Shown piece by piece: positions 43,037 to 51,545 of a DNA stretch of 64,000 nt. The stretch comes from Candidatus Dormiibacterota bacterium (GTDB lineage: Bacteria; Chloroflexota; Dormibacteria; Aeolococcales; Aeolococcaceae). A program made the translations under genes and the position numbers. Location: positions 1 through 64,000 of the forward strand of contig PLZA01000039.1 in assembly GCA_003153505.1 (NCBI GenBank), given 5' to 3'. Every line of letters starts with the position of its first letter. Position 1 is the first letter of the stretch. Below the pieces are notes generated by a model, which had not been told where the DNA came from, did not search any database, and saw only the letters and a list, made by a program, of their open reading frames with translations.

Positions 43037-45520
43037 ATGCAAACAGAGAAGCTCAACGGCTATTCGTCGAGGCTGGCGCTGCGCACGCTCTCGCAGCTGA
43101 GCCGCGGCATCGCCCGGGCCGAGTCACGCGATGAGCTGCTCGAGCTCACCGGTGGTTGCCTCCGCGATCTCGGGTTCCGGAGCTACCTCGCCGAGCTTGA
43201 CGGGGACCGCATCCGGCTGCTCGCGGATGCGATCGAGACCGAATCGATCGCTCGAGTGGAGACGATCCTTGGGCAGCCGCTCAGCAGCCTGCACCTGCGC
43301 ACCAACGCGATCCCGTGCGTTCACGCGGCCGCCACCCGGCGGTCGCCGGCCACCAGCCCGGACCTCTCGGCATCCTTTATGAGCCTGGTGCCGCACCTCT
43401 CGGCAGCCGAGCGAGCCGCGTTGCGAAGCGAGATCGGCTCGGGCCCGTTCACCGCCGTTCCTGTGGAGCGCGGCGACGATCTGCTCGGCGTGCTTGTGAC
43501 CTGGAGAAGCGGCCCCGCTGCGCCCGACGCGTTGCCCTTCCTGCAGGTGGTGGCAGCCCAGCTCGGACCCGCCTGGCGACGACTCGGCGGCGGCTTCGCT
43601 CCCGAACCGGTGCGTGCGGACCAGCCGGGAACGATGCCGGAGCTGATCCGCGGACTGATTGCCTCAGGTGGCATCCGGTCCGCCATGCAACCGATCGTTC
43701 GACTGCTCGACGGCGTGACCCTGGGGTACGAATCACTCTGCCGCATCAATCCCGGGGCGGGTCCCCAGGTGCCGAGCGCGCTCTTTGACGCCGCAGGCGG
43801 GGCGATGGAGAAGGATCTCGACGAGGCGTGTCTTCGCGCCGGGCTCGCCGGGAGCGTGGACACGATGCCCGCGACGCTGTTCCTCAACGTGATGCTGACA
43901 ACACTCGCGCAGCCCAACGCTGCGCTCCGCCTGGCTCAGTTCGCCGAGGATGCGGGCGTCAATCCCGAGCACGTGGTTCTTGAAGTCAGCGAGCGTGTGC
44001 CGGTGCCGAACGTCGCGCGCCTCCGGCGCGTGGTCGCCGACTTGCGCTCCCGCGGCTTCCGCATCGCCATCGACGACGCCGGCGCCGGGCACGCAAGCAT
44101 GCTCGTCATCGCCGAGGTGCGTCCGGACTTCATCAAGATCGATCGCGACCTCATCCACGGCGTGCACTCGAGTGACTCGCGCCGGGCACTGGTCGTGTCG
44201 ATGCTCTCGTTCGGCACGCACATCAACGCGCGGATCATCGCCGAGGGGATCGAGACAGAGGCGGACCTGCGCAGCCTGATGGACCTTGGGGTGCAATTCG
44301 GTCAGGGCAACGTGCTCAGCGAGCCGGTGATTCTCGGCGAGCCGGCGGTCGAGGGCGCGACCCTGGTCAGGCCGGCGTGGTTCACGACGCGCCGCGTCGA
44401 AAGCTTCCCGCCAGCGGTCGAACCGCCGGCGGCGAGTCACGAAGCGCCGCGGCGCCGACCGCACCCCGCGCTCCCGGCCCCGGAGAGCCTTCCCCATGCG
44501 CTGAGCCGCGCGGCGCTGGCGCTGCAGGCCGAGCACGATCCCCAGCGCATCCTCGCGGCCATCGCCGAGCAACTCCAACGCGTGGTCCCGGTGGACGATC
44601 TGTCGATCTACGAGGCGGATCACAATCACCATCGATTCGTCGCGGCGTTCGCGACCGGGCGCCAAGCGGCGGAGATCATGGCCGACGTGTTCTCGCTGTC
44701 CGTCGGCGTCAACGGATGGGCCTTTGCGCTCGGGACGCCCCAAAATCTCGGCAATGCGGGCGCGCACCCGGCGGCGGCCGCGGTGCCCAACACGCCGTTC
44801 GAGCACGAATCGCTGCTGCTCATCCCGCTCATGGCCGGCGACCACAAGCTCGGGATGCTCAACTGCAGACGCATGGGGCTCAATCGATTCACCGACGAGG
44901 ACCTCGAAACCGCCACGCTGTTCGGGCACACCGCCGCGATGGCGTGGCACAACGCGCAGCTCTACCAGGAGCTCGCGCGGCGCGCCTCCACCGACAGTCT
45001 CACCGGGCTGTACAACAGCCGCTGGTTGCGTGAGGCGGGTGAACTGGAGATTGCGGACTGCCGGCGTCGCGGCATGCCGCTGAGCGTCGTGCTCGTCGAT
45101 CTCGATCATTTCAAGACAATCAACGACACTGGCGGGCACGCCGCCGGAGACGCCGTGTTGCAACGCGTCGCCACGGAATTGCGGCGTATCACGCGCGCCG
45201 GCGATGCCGCGGTTCGACTCGGTGGCGAGGAATTCATCCTCGTGCTCAGAGACGCGGAGTCATCGGGCGCGGCGCGAGTCGCAGGGGACCTCCGGCGAGC
45301 GTTGCGCAACGTGCCGATCCCGACTGCATGCAGCGGTATCGAGCACGTGACCGCATCGATCGGCATCGCGAGTTACCCGGAGCAGGGATCGCGCCTTGAG
45401 GATCTCATTCGCGCGGCCGATGTCGCCATGTACCAGGCCAAACGTGGTGGTCGCGACCAGGTGAAGCTGTCACTCGTGACCTTGGCACCGGAGCCGATCG
45501 CCGAGGACGCCATCGCCTGA
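43037..45520 (+). CDS. GAF-EAL-GAF-GGDEF bifunctional c-di-GMP protein
   Basis: 827 residues from ATG 43037 (TTG 42995 is an alternative). An N-terminal GAF-like domain (about 25-170) precedes an EAL domain (about 200-410) that keeps its catalytic set: ESL for EAL, FLNVM, LEVSE, IDDAGAG, FIKIDRD, AEGIETE and GQGN. A linker and a second GAF domain (about 470-640; VNGWAFALGTPQNL) lead to GGDEF with VDLDHFKTINDTGGH and LGGEEFI. It could both make and degrade c-di-GMP. The GAF-GGDEF half is clearly similar to the divergent gene, indicating duplication. Confidence 0.9.
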   Translation: MQTEKLNGYSSRLALRTLSQLSRGIARAESRDELLELTGGCLRDLGFRSYLAELDGDRIRLLADAIETESIARVETILGQPLSSLHLRTNAIPCVHAAATRRSPATSPDLSASFMSLVPHLSAAERAALRSEIGSGPFTAVPVERGDDLLGVLVTWRSGPAAPDALPFLQVVAAQLGPAWRRLGGGFAPEPVRADQPGTMPELIRGLIASGGIRSAMQPIVRLLDGVTLGYESLCRINPGAGPQVPSALFDAAGGAMEKDLDEACLRAGLAGSVDTMPATLFLNVMLTTLAQPNAALRLAQFAEDAGVNPEHVVLEVSERVPVPNVARLRRVVADLRSRGFRIAIDDAGAGHASMLVIAEVRPDFIKIDRDLIHGVHSSDSRRALVVSMLSFGTHINARIIAEGIETEADLRSLMDLGVQFGQGNVLSEPVILGEPAVEGATLVRPAWFTTRRVESFPPAVEPPAASHEAPRRRPHPALPAPESLPHALSRAALALQAEHDPQRILAAIAEQLQRVVPVDDLSIYEADHNHHRFVAAFATGRQAAEIMADVFSLSVGVNGWAFALGTPQNLGNAGAHPAAAAVPNTPFEHESLLLIPLMAGDHKLGMLNCRRMGLNRFTDEDLETATLFGHTAAMAWHNAQLYQELARRASTDSLTGLYNSRWLREAGELEIADCRRRGMPLSVVLVDLDHFKTINDTGGHAAGDAVLQRVATELRRITRAGDAAVRLGGEEFILVLRDAESSGAARVAGDLRRALRNVPIPTACSGIEHVTASIGIASYPEQGSRLEDLIRAADVAMYQAKRGGRDQVKLSLVTLAPEPIAEDAIA

Positions 45521-45888
45521 CTGCGTACGGCCCGGGCGTGGTCTGAGTAGACGCTACTGGCCTGGGGAGCGATCCTCCCGCTCGAGACCAATATGCAAAA
45601 GGCGCGATCACGCGCCAGGCTAAGATGTGGTGGGAGGCTGCCGCGTGGTGGCGTAACACGCCGGGGATGCGATAGCGGGGCCTACCCGGTGCGAGCCGTG
45701 CGGCCTGGATTGCGGCATTCCCAAGATCGTTCGATTCGGCCCGGTCGCTCACTCTGACATTTCGGCGGAAGCGTCTCCCCGCCGAGGCACATTCACGAAT
45801 CCACGCCTGATTGAGAACGGCCGTACCCACACCGGTCGGTCGGACTCTCCCCATGCCCGGTACTACAAACGCCATTGAGAGCACAGCA
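45521..45888. other. 368-bp intergenic region
   Basis: No gene is supported here. It contains a hairpin at 45601-45616 and otherwise nothing recognisable. An ORF reading from 45811 adds 26 residues to the SnoaL-like gene without family similarity. No tRNA-like fold was found. Confidence 0.5.
45601..45616 (-). terminator. Short GC hairpin with T-run on minus strand
   Basis: GGCGCG-ATCA-CGCGCC forms a 6-bp stem with a 4-nt loop. Four A residues (45597-45600) precede it on plus, so on the minus strand it is followed by TTTT like an intrinsic terminator. No minus-strand gene upstream clearly needs it. Confidence 0.35.
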
Positions 45889-46236
45889 ATGCACGACAAT
45901 CTTCCGGTGAGTTTTGATGCCATCGAACGACAGCTACAGGCGTACAACACGCACGACGCCAACGCGTTCGCCGCGAGCTTCACCGAGGACGTCGTGATCG
46001 AGGATCTCGACGGCGCGGTCCTCATGCGCGGTCGAGACGAGGTGCGCAGCCGGTACGCCGAGCTCTTCGCGGCACAGCCGGACCGGCAAGCCGAGATCGT
46101 CAGCCGAATGCGCGTCGGTTCCTACGTCGTCGATGAGGAGCGGATCACCGGCGTCGGCGACGAAGGAATGCACGCACTCGCGATCTATCGGATCGACGCC
46201 GACGGCCTGATCGACCGAGTGCGCTTTGTACGCTGA
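45889..46236 (+). CDS. SnoaL-like / NTF2-fold protein
   Basis: 115-residue NTF2-like protein (SnoaL-like polyketide cyclase / steroid isomerase fold). AIERQLQAYNTHDANAFAASFTEDVVIEDLDG shows the helix-helix-strand opening of the family (given here as AIERQLQAYNTHD and FTEDVVIEDLDG), then RGRDEVRSRYAELFA and DRVRFVR at the end. ATG 45889 starts the domain proper. Catalytic role unknown; many such proteins bind small hydrophobic ligands. Confidence 0.75.
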   Translation: MHDNLPVSFDAIERQLQAYNTHDANAFAASFTEDVVIEDLDGAVLMRGRDEVRSRYAELFAAQPDRQAEIVSRMRVGSYVVDEERITGVGDEGMHALAIYRIDADGLIDRVRFVR

Positions 46237-46420
46237 GATATCGCCTGGTGGGTCAGCTCGAGGCGTCGCACCAACTGCCGGCGGAGCGCGCATTGTGGCG
46301 ACCCGATAGGGAACAGGGCTCGGGCTTGCCCGCCAACACCGGCGACGTTGTCAGGATCCCTCAGACACGCGAGTCGGATGCTCGGTCCGGCCACAGCCGC
46401 GAGATTCGGAGGACCCTGAT

Positions 46421-46545
46421 ATGGCCCTCGGCCTGTACTTCACGCCAAGTTCGTTCACGCCGGAACGGTATGACGAGGTCATCAAGGGCTGAGACTCGGG
46501 CGCTCCGGATGGGGCGTCTGCTGACAAGCACGGCAGAACCTGTCC
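46421..46545 (+). pseudogene. Truncated remnant of a small ~95-aa conserved hypothetical gene
   Basis: A good ribosome site (GGAGGA, 7 nt spacing) precedes ATG 46421. The reading MALGLYFTPSSFTPERYDEVIKG then hits TGA at 46490-46492 (quoted residues split: MALGLYFTPSSF and TPERYDEVIKG). Small proteins I recall with this opening normally continue for about 70 more residues with a GAPDGRL-type motif; right after the stop the same frame reads SGAPDG before degenerating. A nonsense mutation plus deletion is the likely history. It is immediately followed by the ABM-domain pseudogene. Confidence 0.5.
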
Positions 46546-46558
46546 AAGGAGAACTGCC

Positions 46559-46845
46559 ATGTACGGATCCGTCTCGCGCTGGCGCGTCAACCCAGGCAAC
46601 GGCGCCGAATTTGAGCAGCTGTTGGCCGAGCTCTTGGGAGACCGGCCGCCCGGAGCGCACGCGGTCCACGTGTACCGGGCGTGACACGGATCCGCAAGAG
46701 TACTGGTCCGCAGGGATCTTTGAGAGTCGCAACGCGTACACGTCGAATAGCGCATCCCCCGACACGACCGGGAACTACGAGCGCACGCGAACTGATGGAG
46801 TCCGATTCAGAGTGGCACGACGGGGAGATCGTCATTTCGCGCTGA
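46559..46845 (+). pseudogene. ABM-domain (antibiotic biosynthesis monooxygenase-like) gene with two frameshifts
   Basis: Ribosome site AAGGAG 7 nt before ATG 46559. Frame 1 gives MYGSVSRWRVNPGNGAEFEQ and on to HAVHVYRA, then TGA at 46682. Shifting by one base at 46682 continues with DTDPQEYWSAGIFESRNAY; shifting again at about 46788 gives ELMESDSEWHDGEIVISR and TGA at 46843-46845. The three pieces join into one dimeric-alpha/beta-barrel protein of about 95 residues. Two independent +1 lesions in 290 bp argue for gene decay, although sequencing errors cannot be excluded without reads. Confidence 0.7.
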
Positions 46846-46888
46846 GCACAGCGCCGGAGGGCCTTGCGCCTCACCTCGCATCCGGCGA

Positions 46889-47485
46889 TCACTGCTTGCC
46901 GGATGCGGATTTCCCTCCGAGGATCGAGTGCGCCTCTTTGAACCCATAGAAGACAATGACGAACCCGGCCAGTGGATCGGCCCACCACGCGCCCAGCAGG
47001 GCGTTCAGCGCGAGACCGATGAGCACGGCGGTGGCGAGCAGTCCGTCGATGAACGTGACCCTCCCCTCGCTCATCAGAACCGGGTTGCCGAGCGCTTTGC
47101 CAGTTCGCGCTTTGCCTCCGGCCAGCCCGAACATCGCTACCGCGGTGACCGCCGTCCAACCGATACCAAGTGCGCTCGGTTTCGCGTGATATCCAGTCAC
47201 GAGCACGATCGTCGATTGCACGGCGATGTACGTCGCGAGGACGATGAACGCAGCAGCGATGAGGCGTAGCGCCCGACGCCGGCGGCTCGCCCCCGTCCCG
47301 GAGAGTTCCCAGAGCACCACAGCGCTTGCCCCGATCTCGACGAGACTGTCGAGTCCGAATCCGGCCAAGGCGACGGAGCGTGCCATCACCGCCGCCACTC
47401 CTAGCACGACGATGCCGACCGCATTCCACGCCAGTGTCACCCGCTCGAGAATCACCCCCCTGCGCAGCAAGATCGCGGACGTCAT
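46889..47485 (-). CDS. TMEM163-like / CDF-superfamily cation transporter
   Basis: 198-residue protein with six TM helices. AGFGLDSLVEIGASAVVLWEL in TM2 and EGRVTFIDGLLATAVLIGLAL in TM5 carry the acidic residues (Asp-Glu, and Asp) that replace the HxxxD sites of ordinary CDF exporters, as in the TMEM163/cation-efflux-like subgroup. It lacks the cytoplasmic C-terminal CDF domain. ATG 47485; the open frame continues upstream to 48085 but only as an unrelated reading. Embedded in a patch of decayed genes, yet its own frame is intact. Confidence 0.75.
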   Translation of the reverse strand: MTSAILLRRGVILERVTLAWNAVGIVVLGVAAVMARSVALAGFGLDSLVEIGASAVVLWELSGTGASRRRRALRLIAAAFIVLATYIAVQSTIVLVTGYHAKPSALGIGWTAVTAVAMFGLAGGKARTGKALGNPVLMSEGRVTFIDGLLATAVLIGLALNALLGAWWADPLAGFVIVFYGFKEAHSILGGKSASGKQ

Positions 47486-47593
47486 CCCGGAATCGTGGCA
47501 GGCCGCGGGTTGGCGTCGCGCCTCGACTCCCGCGGATCCGATGTCAACTGCTGACCCAGTCGAGGCGCCGCCAAGAATCGGCACCATTGCCCG

Positions 47594-47740
47594 ATGAACG
47601 TCACGCTGCGCCGACCAAGCGCCGATGAATTCAACGACTGGGTAGCCGCAGTAGTCACAGGGTACGTCGACGAGATTGCCGCCTTTGGGAGCATGAGCCA
47701 GGACGCGGCCGAGGAGAAGGGTCGTCGAGATATTGGAGAG
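47594..47740 (+). pseudogene. N-terminal fragment of a GNAT acetyltransferase
   Basis: ATG 47594 opens MNVTLRRPSADEFNDWVAAV and continues through VTGYVDEIAAFGSMSQDAAEEK, the typical first strand and helices of a GNAT enzyme. After about 49 residues similarity stops; the acetyl-CoA loop and the rest are not found in any frame within the following 270 bp. Truncated remnant. Confidence 0.5.
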
Positions 47741-48007
47741 GCTGACCGCCGGTGCTCCGGGTCTCAAGGAGGCGCCGCAAACACTCCGGCTCACTCCCAC
47801 GGCCCGCTGGTTACTCACCGGCGCGTCGCGCAGCTGCGCGAAGGCGGTGGGCGTCAGCTCCTCGTCGAAGGTCGCGTGGCCGTCGAGGACACAAGAGCTC
47901 AGCGCATGCGTCCCTTGTACGAGCCTCGTATCCCAAAGTTGGAGTCCGACGTTGCACTGACTGCCGGCTGCGCGCCCTTCACGCCAGCGGCGCCGGAGGT
48001 TGTCTTG
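47741..48007. other. Region without supportable gene
   Basis: Between the GNAT fragment and the BNR lipoprotein remnant both strands have open readings, but none shows a start signal plus family-like sequence. A minus-strand reading near 47760-47960 looks faintly like a broken helix-turn-helix regulator; too degenerate to call. Confidence 0.4.
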
Positions 48008-49223
48008 GTGCGTCGACGAAGCCTTGGGCCCGTTGCGGCACTCTCCATCGTCGCCCTTGTGGGCTGCGCTCCCGGAGACGCACATCCGCGCGCGACCACG
48101 AGTACCTCACCCATCCCCTCTCCGTTGATCAGCATTCCATCGCAATCGCAAACGCCCAGCGCTGCGCCACCGCCACAAACGAGCGGGTTGTCGTCGCGCG
48201 CGATACAACCCGAGTCGGTTACCTTCATCTCTCCTTCGGTCGGTTGGGTGCTCGGGCTCTCGCTCTGCGGTGAAGCTCGCTGCCTGCGGCTCGCGAAGAC
48301 TGTTGATGGTGGCGTGGATTGGACATGGGTGGCGGCCGAGAGCTTGTCAGCCGTGCCTCTAGGCCCGCAGTGGCGGTTGCGCTTTGCCGACAGCCAGGAC
48401 GGATGGATCTCAGGGCCGCTTCTTTTCGCGACCCACACTGCCGGTCGCACGTGGACACGGACTGCCTTTCCCGGGGCCGGCACGCCGGGCGGCGCTGTGG
48501 CGGATCTCGAGACCGCCGATGGGAGGGTCTACGCCGAGATCGCCGAAGGGGTAACCCTGGCACCATTGGACCCGTGGTGCTCTTTGAAAGCCCAACGAGC
48601 ATTGACTCATGGCGCGCCGTATCCGGCGTCACGACGGGCCCATCGGGCTACGCGGGAGGGATCTCCGTCGCGCAGGGAGTCTTCTGGGCGATGCTGCACC
48701 CGGCGATCGTGACTGCACAGGGAAACCAGGTCCTCTCCACACTCTATCGGAGCCTGGACGGTGTGACGTGGCGCAGCGAACCGCAACCCTGTCCATCCGC
48801 CACCTTCGCGAGCGTTGCAGCGGCCACTTCGGGGCGTGTCTTCATCGTCTGCGCCGGTGGAGGCGCGGCGGGTTCACAGGAGAAGTCCGCATACACCTCA
48901 CACAACGGCGGCGCGAGTTACGTGCGTATGGCTGACCCGCCACTGGCTGGCGATTTCGAGGCCATCGCTGCGTCGCCCACCGACGTCTCGGTGGCCGCTG
49001 CATCGGGTGCCACGATGATCTATGCGAGCTTTGACGGTGCTCGCACGTGGACCACGACGCTCGGCGTCGGCGATGGTGGCCTGGGTCTCTCTGCCTCGGG
49101 TTCACGACAGCCAATCAGGGTGTCGTGATCCAAGGACAGACAGCGTACCCCCAGAGCCTGCAGCTTCTGATGACCCGCAACGGCAGCCATGATTGGAATC
49201 CGGTCGCCGTCACGCCGACCTAA
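48008..49223 (+). pseudogene. BNR/sialidase-like repeat lipoprotein gene with two frameshifts
   Basis: GTG 48008 starts a lipoprotein signal (lipobox LVGC) and Ser/Pro/Thr linker. BNR-type Asp-box repeats follow: VDGGVDWTWVAAE, TAGRTWTRTAFPG. At about 48550 the frame breaks; the sequence resumes one frame over with GPVVLFESPTSIDSWRAV, SLDGVTWRSEP and FDGARTWTTTLG. A second break near 49095 is followed by LGFTTANQGVVIQGQ to RNGSHDWNPVAVTPT and TAA at 49221. Summed, a roughly 400-residue beta-propeller lipoprotein is recoverable. Function of intact relatives: extracytoplasmic, unknown. Confidence 0.7.
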
Positions 49224-49236
49224 TGGGGCGTCAAGG

Positions 49237-49242
49237 TAGCCT
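49237..49242 (+). promoter_or_regulatory. -10 element TAGCCT before methyltransferase gene
   Basis: TAGCCT, 8-nt spacer, GTG 49251; no Shine-Dalgarno sequence. Confidence 0.4.
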
Positions 49243-49250
49243 GTTTATCA

Positions 49251-50051
49251 GTGTCAGATCCTGAGATGTTCGGCACGCCGGCTGAGGCCTATGACCTGCA
49301 CGTCGGCCGCTATGGCAGGCGGCTCGCAACGGCGCTGACCGATTTCTCGGGGATCGATCCTGGCGCGAGCGCGCTGGACGTCGGATGCGGTCCCGGCGCC
49401 TTGACCGCGGTGCTTGCGGAGCGTCTCGGCGCAGAGAAGGTACGTGCCGTGGACCCATCGGAGCGATTCGTGAAAGCCTGTCGAGCGCGGCGGCCCGGTG
49501 TCGAAGTCGTCGTCGCTCGCGCCGAGGCGTTGCCCTTCGCCGACGGCGCGGTCGACGCTGCGTTCTCGCAGCTCGTCGTGAACTTCATGAGCAACCCTGA
49601 GGAGGGCGTGCTCGAGATGGCCCGTGTCGTGCGCCCGGGCGGGATCGTGGCCTCCTGCGTGTGGGACTACGCGGGTGAGATGACGCTCCTGCGCGCCTTC
49701 TGGGATGCAGCCCTCGAAACCGCTCTGGACCACGCCGCTGTCGCCGACGAGGGGATGGTCATGCGCTGGTGCGCTGAAGGTGACCTTCCGCGACTGTGGT
49801 CCGCTGCCGGGCTGCACGATATACGGGCGTCCGCCCTGGTGGTCAACGCGACGTACGCGGACTTCAGCGACCTGTGGTCGCCGTTCCCCACTGGCGTTGG
49901 CCCGTCAGGCGCATATTGTCAATCGCTCGACAAGCGTGGGCTGGCGGCTCTGCGAGATCGCTACCGCGACCGTCTCGGTGTCGGCAACGGGCCATTCGAG
50001 CTGAGCGCGCGAGCGTGGGCCGTTGTGGGCATGGTCGACGATGCAATCTAG
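49251..50051 (+). CDS. Class I SAM-dependent methyltransferase (Methyltransf_11-like)
   Basis: 266 residues: SAM loop LDVGCGPGALTAVLAERLG near residue 43, acidic VRAVDPSERFV, then ARAEALPFADGAVDAAFSQLVVNF (motifs II-IV; shown in parts ARAEALPFADG and AFSQLVVNF) and ARVVRPGGIVASCVWDYAG. The C-terminal half matches the group with a small substrate cap. It is leaderless by the -10 position. Substrate unknown; directly after the decay patch, itself intact. Confidence 0.87.
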   Translation: MSDPEMFGTPAEAYDLHVGRYGRRLATALTDFSGIDPGASALDVGCGPGALTAVLAERLGAEKVRAVDPSERFVKACRARRPGVEVVVARAEALPFADGAVDAAFSQLVVNFMSNPEEGVLEMARVVRPGGIVASCVWDYAGEMTLLRAFWDAALETALDHAAVADEGMVMRWCAEGDLPRLWSAAGLHDIRASALVVNATYADFSDLWSPFPTGVGPSGAYCQSLDKRGLAALRDRYRDRLGVGNGPFELSARAWAVVGMVDDAI

Positions 50052-50229
50052 GTGAACGGTGCGGTGGCGCGCGGCGGAATCGGAGCTCTTGCGCCCCCGA
50101 GCTAGTGCATGCCTCTCTGCGCAACGGGCTTCTCGATGCGCCGTGCCGGGTGCGCGATCAGCGTGTACACAGCCCGATGGCAACGATGACCACGACGACA
50201 AGGAGCCCGGGGCTCCGCAACAGGTTTGC

Positions 50230-50811
50230 TCAGGCGGTGAGATAGCGCTGTAGGGTCGGGGCGACCCAGGTGGTGACCGTGGCGGCGTCCGCGGACGCGA
50301 GCGGCTCGATGCGCAGCAGATACCGGCCGATCGCCAGACCGACGAGCTGGCTGCCGACGAGCGTGGCACGCAGGGCGGCGTCAGGCTTGTCGAGCAGCAT
50401 TGAGACGCGTCCGATCAATGCTTCGGTGACGAAGCTGCGCAGCGATTCGGTCGCGGCGTCGTGCGTGAGCGCGGAGCGAAGCATGGCGAGGAGTGGCTCC
50501 CGCGTCGCGTCATCCTCCCAGAGTCCCAGGAAGTAGATACACAACCGCTCGCCGATGCCACCGCGATCTCCATCGCTCACGATCGCGGCGATTGCGTCCG
50601 GTTCGATCGGCACGTGCATGGCGGCGCGGAAGAGCGCCTCCTTGGAGCCGAAGTGATGAAGGATCAATGCCGGGTCGACGTCGGCCCGCAGTGCGACGGC
50701 TCGGAGCGTCGTGGCGGCATACCCGCCGTCGGCGAACAGTGCGCGCGCGGCCGTGAGGATCTCCGTGCGCGTGTCCCCGCCCGCGATTCGACGGCCGCGC
50801 CGCCTGCTCAT
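50230..50811 (-). CDS. TetR/AcrR-family transcriptional regulator
   Basis: 193 residues. HTH: TRTEILTAARALFADGGYAA, TTLRAVALRADVDPALILHHFGSKEALF (recognition helix around residue 45). The C-terminal ligand domain is of the TetR_C_33/17 type by appearance (LLAMLRSALTHDAATESL). ATG 50811 overlaps the permease stop by 4 bp, so the repressor is the last gene of the ABC operon it probably controls through the palindrome at 52252-52271. Effector unknown, likely the exported compound. Confidence 0.9.
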   Translation of the reverse strand: MSRRRGRRIAGGDTRTEILTAARALFADGGYAATTLRAVALRADVDPALILHHFGSKEALFRAAMHVPIEPDAIAAIVSDGDRGGIGERLCIYFLGLWEDDATREPLLAMLRSALTHDAATESLRSFVTEALIGRVSMLLDKPDAALRATLVGSQLVGLAIGRYLLRIEPLASADAATVTTWVAPTLQRYLTA

Positions 50812-51545
50812 CCCGTTCTGCGCTGCAGGGTGAGTGCCCCGAGACCGAGCGCCACGGGGATGCAGAGCGCGACGACGGCGAGGTCGAGCCTGAGGCTGCC
50901 AGTCCATCCTGTCGACGCCGCAGCGCGGGTCACCCCGTCCACGGCGTATGTGAGGGGAAAGACGTCCGCGAGACCCTGGAGCACGCCTGCCATCTGCGCG
51001 CGTGGCGCAAAGAGTCCACAGACCAGCAGCTGGGGAAAGACGACCGCCGGGAGCAGTTGCACCGCCTGGAACTCCGTTCTGGCGAGGGCGCTGAGGCAGA
51101 GACCCAGCGCCATGCCGAGCAGTGCGTCGAGCACCGCAAAGAGCGCGAGCACGAACACCGAGCCGGCAATGGTGACACCCAGCGGACCGAGGACGAAAGC
51201 AACCACCAGGGCGACCTGAACGATCGCCACCGCGGCGAATGCGAGTCCGTACCCAACCAGCAGATCCAGCTTGGCGATCGGCATCGACAGGAGTCGCTCC
51301 AGCGTGCCGGTGGTTCGCTCGCGCAACATCGCCACCGACGTGATCACGAACATGAGCACGAACGGAAAGATCGCGATGAGGATCGGGGCGACGTGTTGAA
51401 ACAGCAGCGCGCTGCTGTCGAATGCGTAGCGCAGCAGCAGCATCAGCACGGGCGGCACCACGAGGATCATGGCCAGCGTGCGCGGGTCGCGGCGCAGTTG
51501 CGCGAGGACACGCCACGCGGTCGCTGCGCTGCGCCGGACACTCAC
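50808..51545 (-). CDS. ABC-2 type drug exporter permease
   Basis: 245 residues, six TM helices. The N-terminal RVLAQLRRDPRTLAMILVVPP and ITSVAMLRERTTGTLERLLSMP are the hallmark of DrrB/YhiH-like ABC-2 permeases; VFPLTYAVDGVTRAA near the end is the conserved re-entrant segment. Overlaps both its ATPase (51542-51545) and the TetR gene (50808-50811) by 4 bp. Confidence 0.9.
   Translation of the reverse strand: MSVRRSAATAWRVLAQLRRDPRTLAMILVVPPVLMLLLRYAFDSSALLFQHVAPILIAIFPFVLMFVITSVAMLRERTTGTLERLLSMPIAKLDLLVGYGLAFAAVAIVQVALVVAFVLGPLGVTIAGSVFVLALFAVLDALLGMALGLCLSALARTEFQAVQLLPAVVFPQLLVCGLFAPRAQMAGVLQGLADVFPLTYAVDGVTRAAASTGWTGSLRLDLAVVALCIPVALGLGALTLQRRTG

Noticed and set aside
43733-45163. 476-codon minus-strand open frame
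   Set aside because: Shadow of the GAF-EAL-GAF-GGDEF gene, whose domains are intact on the plus strand.
45521-45810. Possible tRNA or small RNA gene
   Set aside because: No cloverleaf or T-loop consensus could be fitted.
47741-48007. Possible HTH regulator remnant on minus strand
   Set aside because: Faint resemblance only, no recoverable continuous frame.
50203-50217. GGAGCCC/GGGCTCC dyad after the TetR gene
   Set aside because: Loop would be too tight for the full stem and there is no T-tract; left unannotated.
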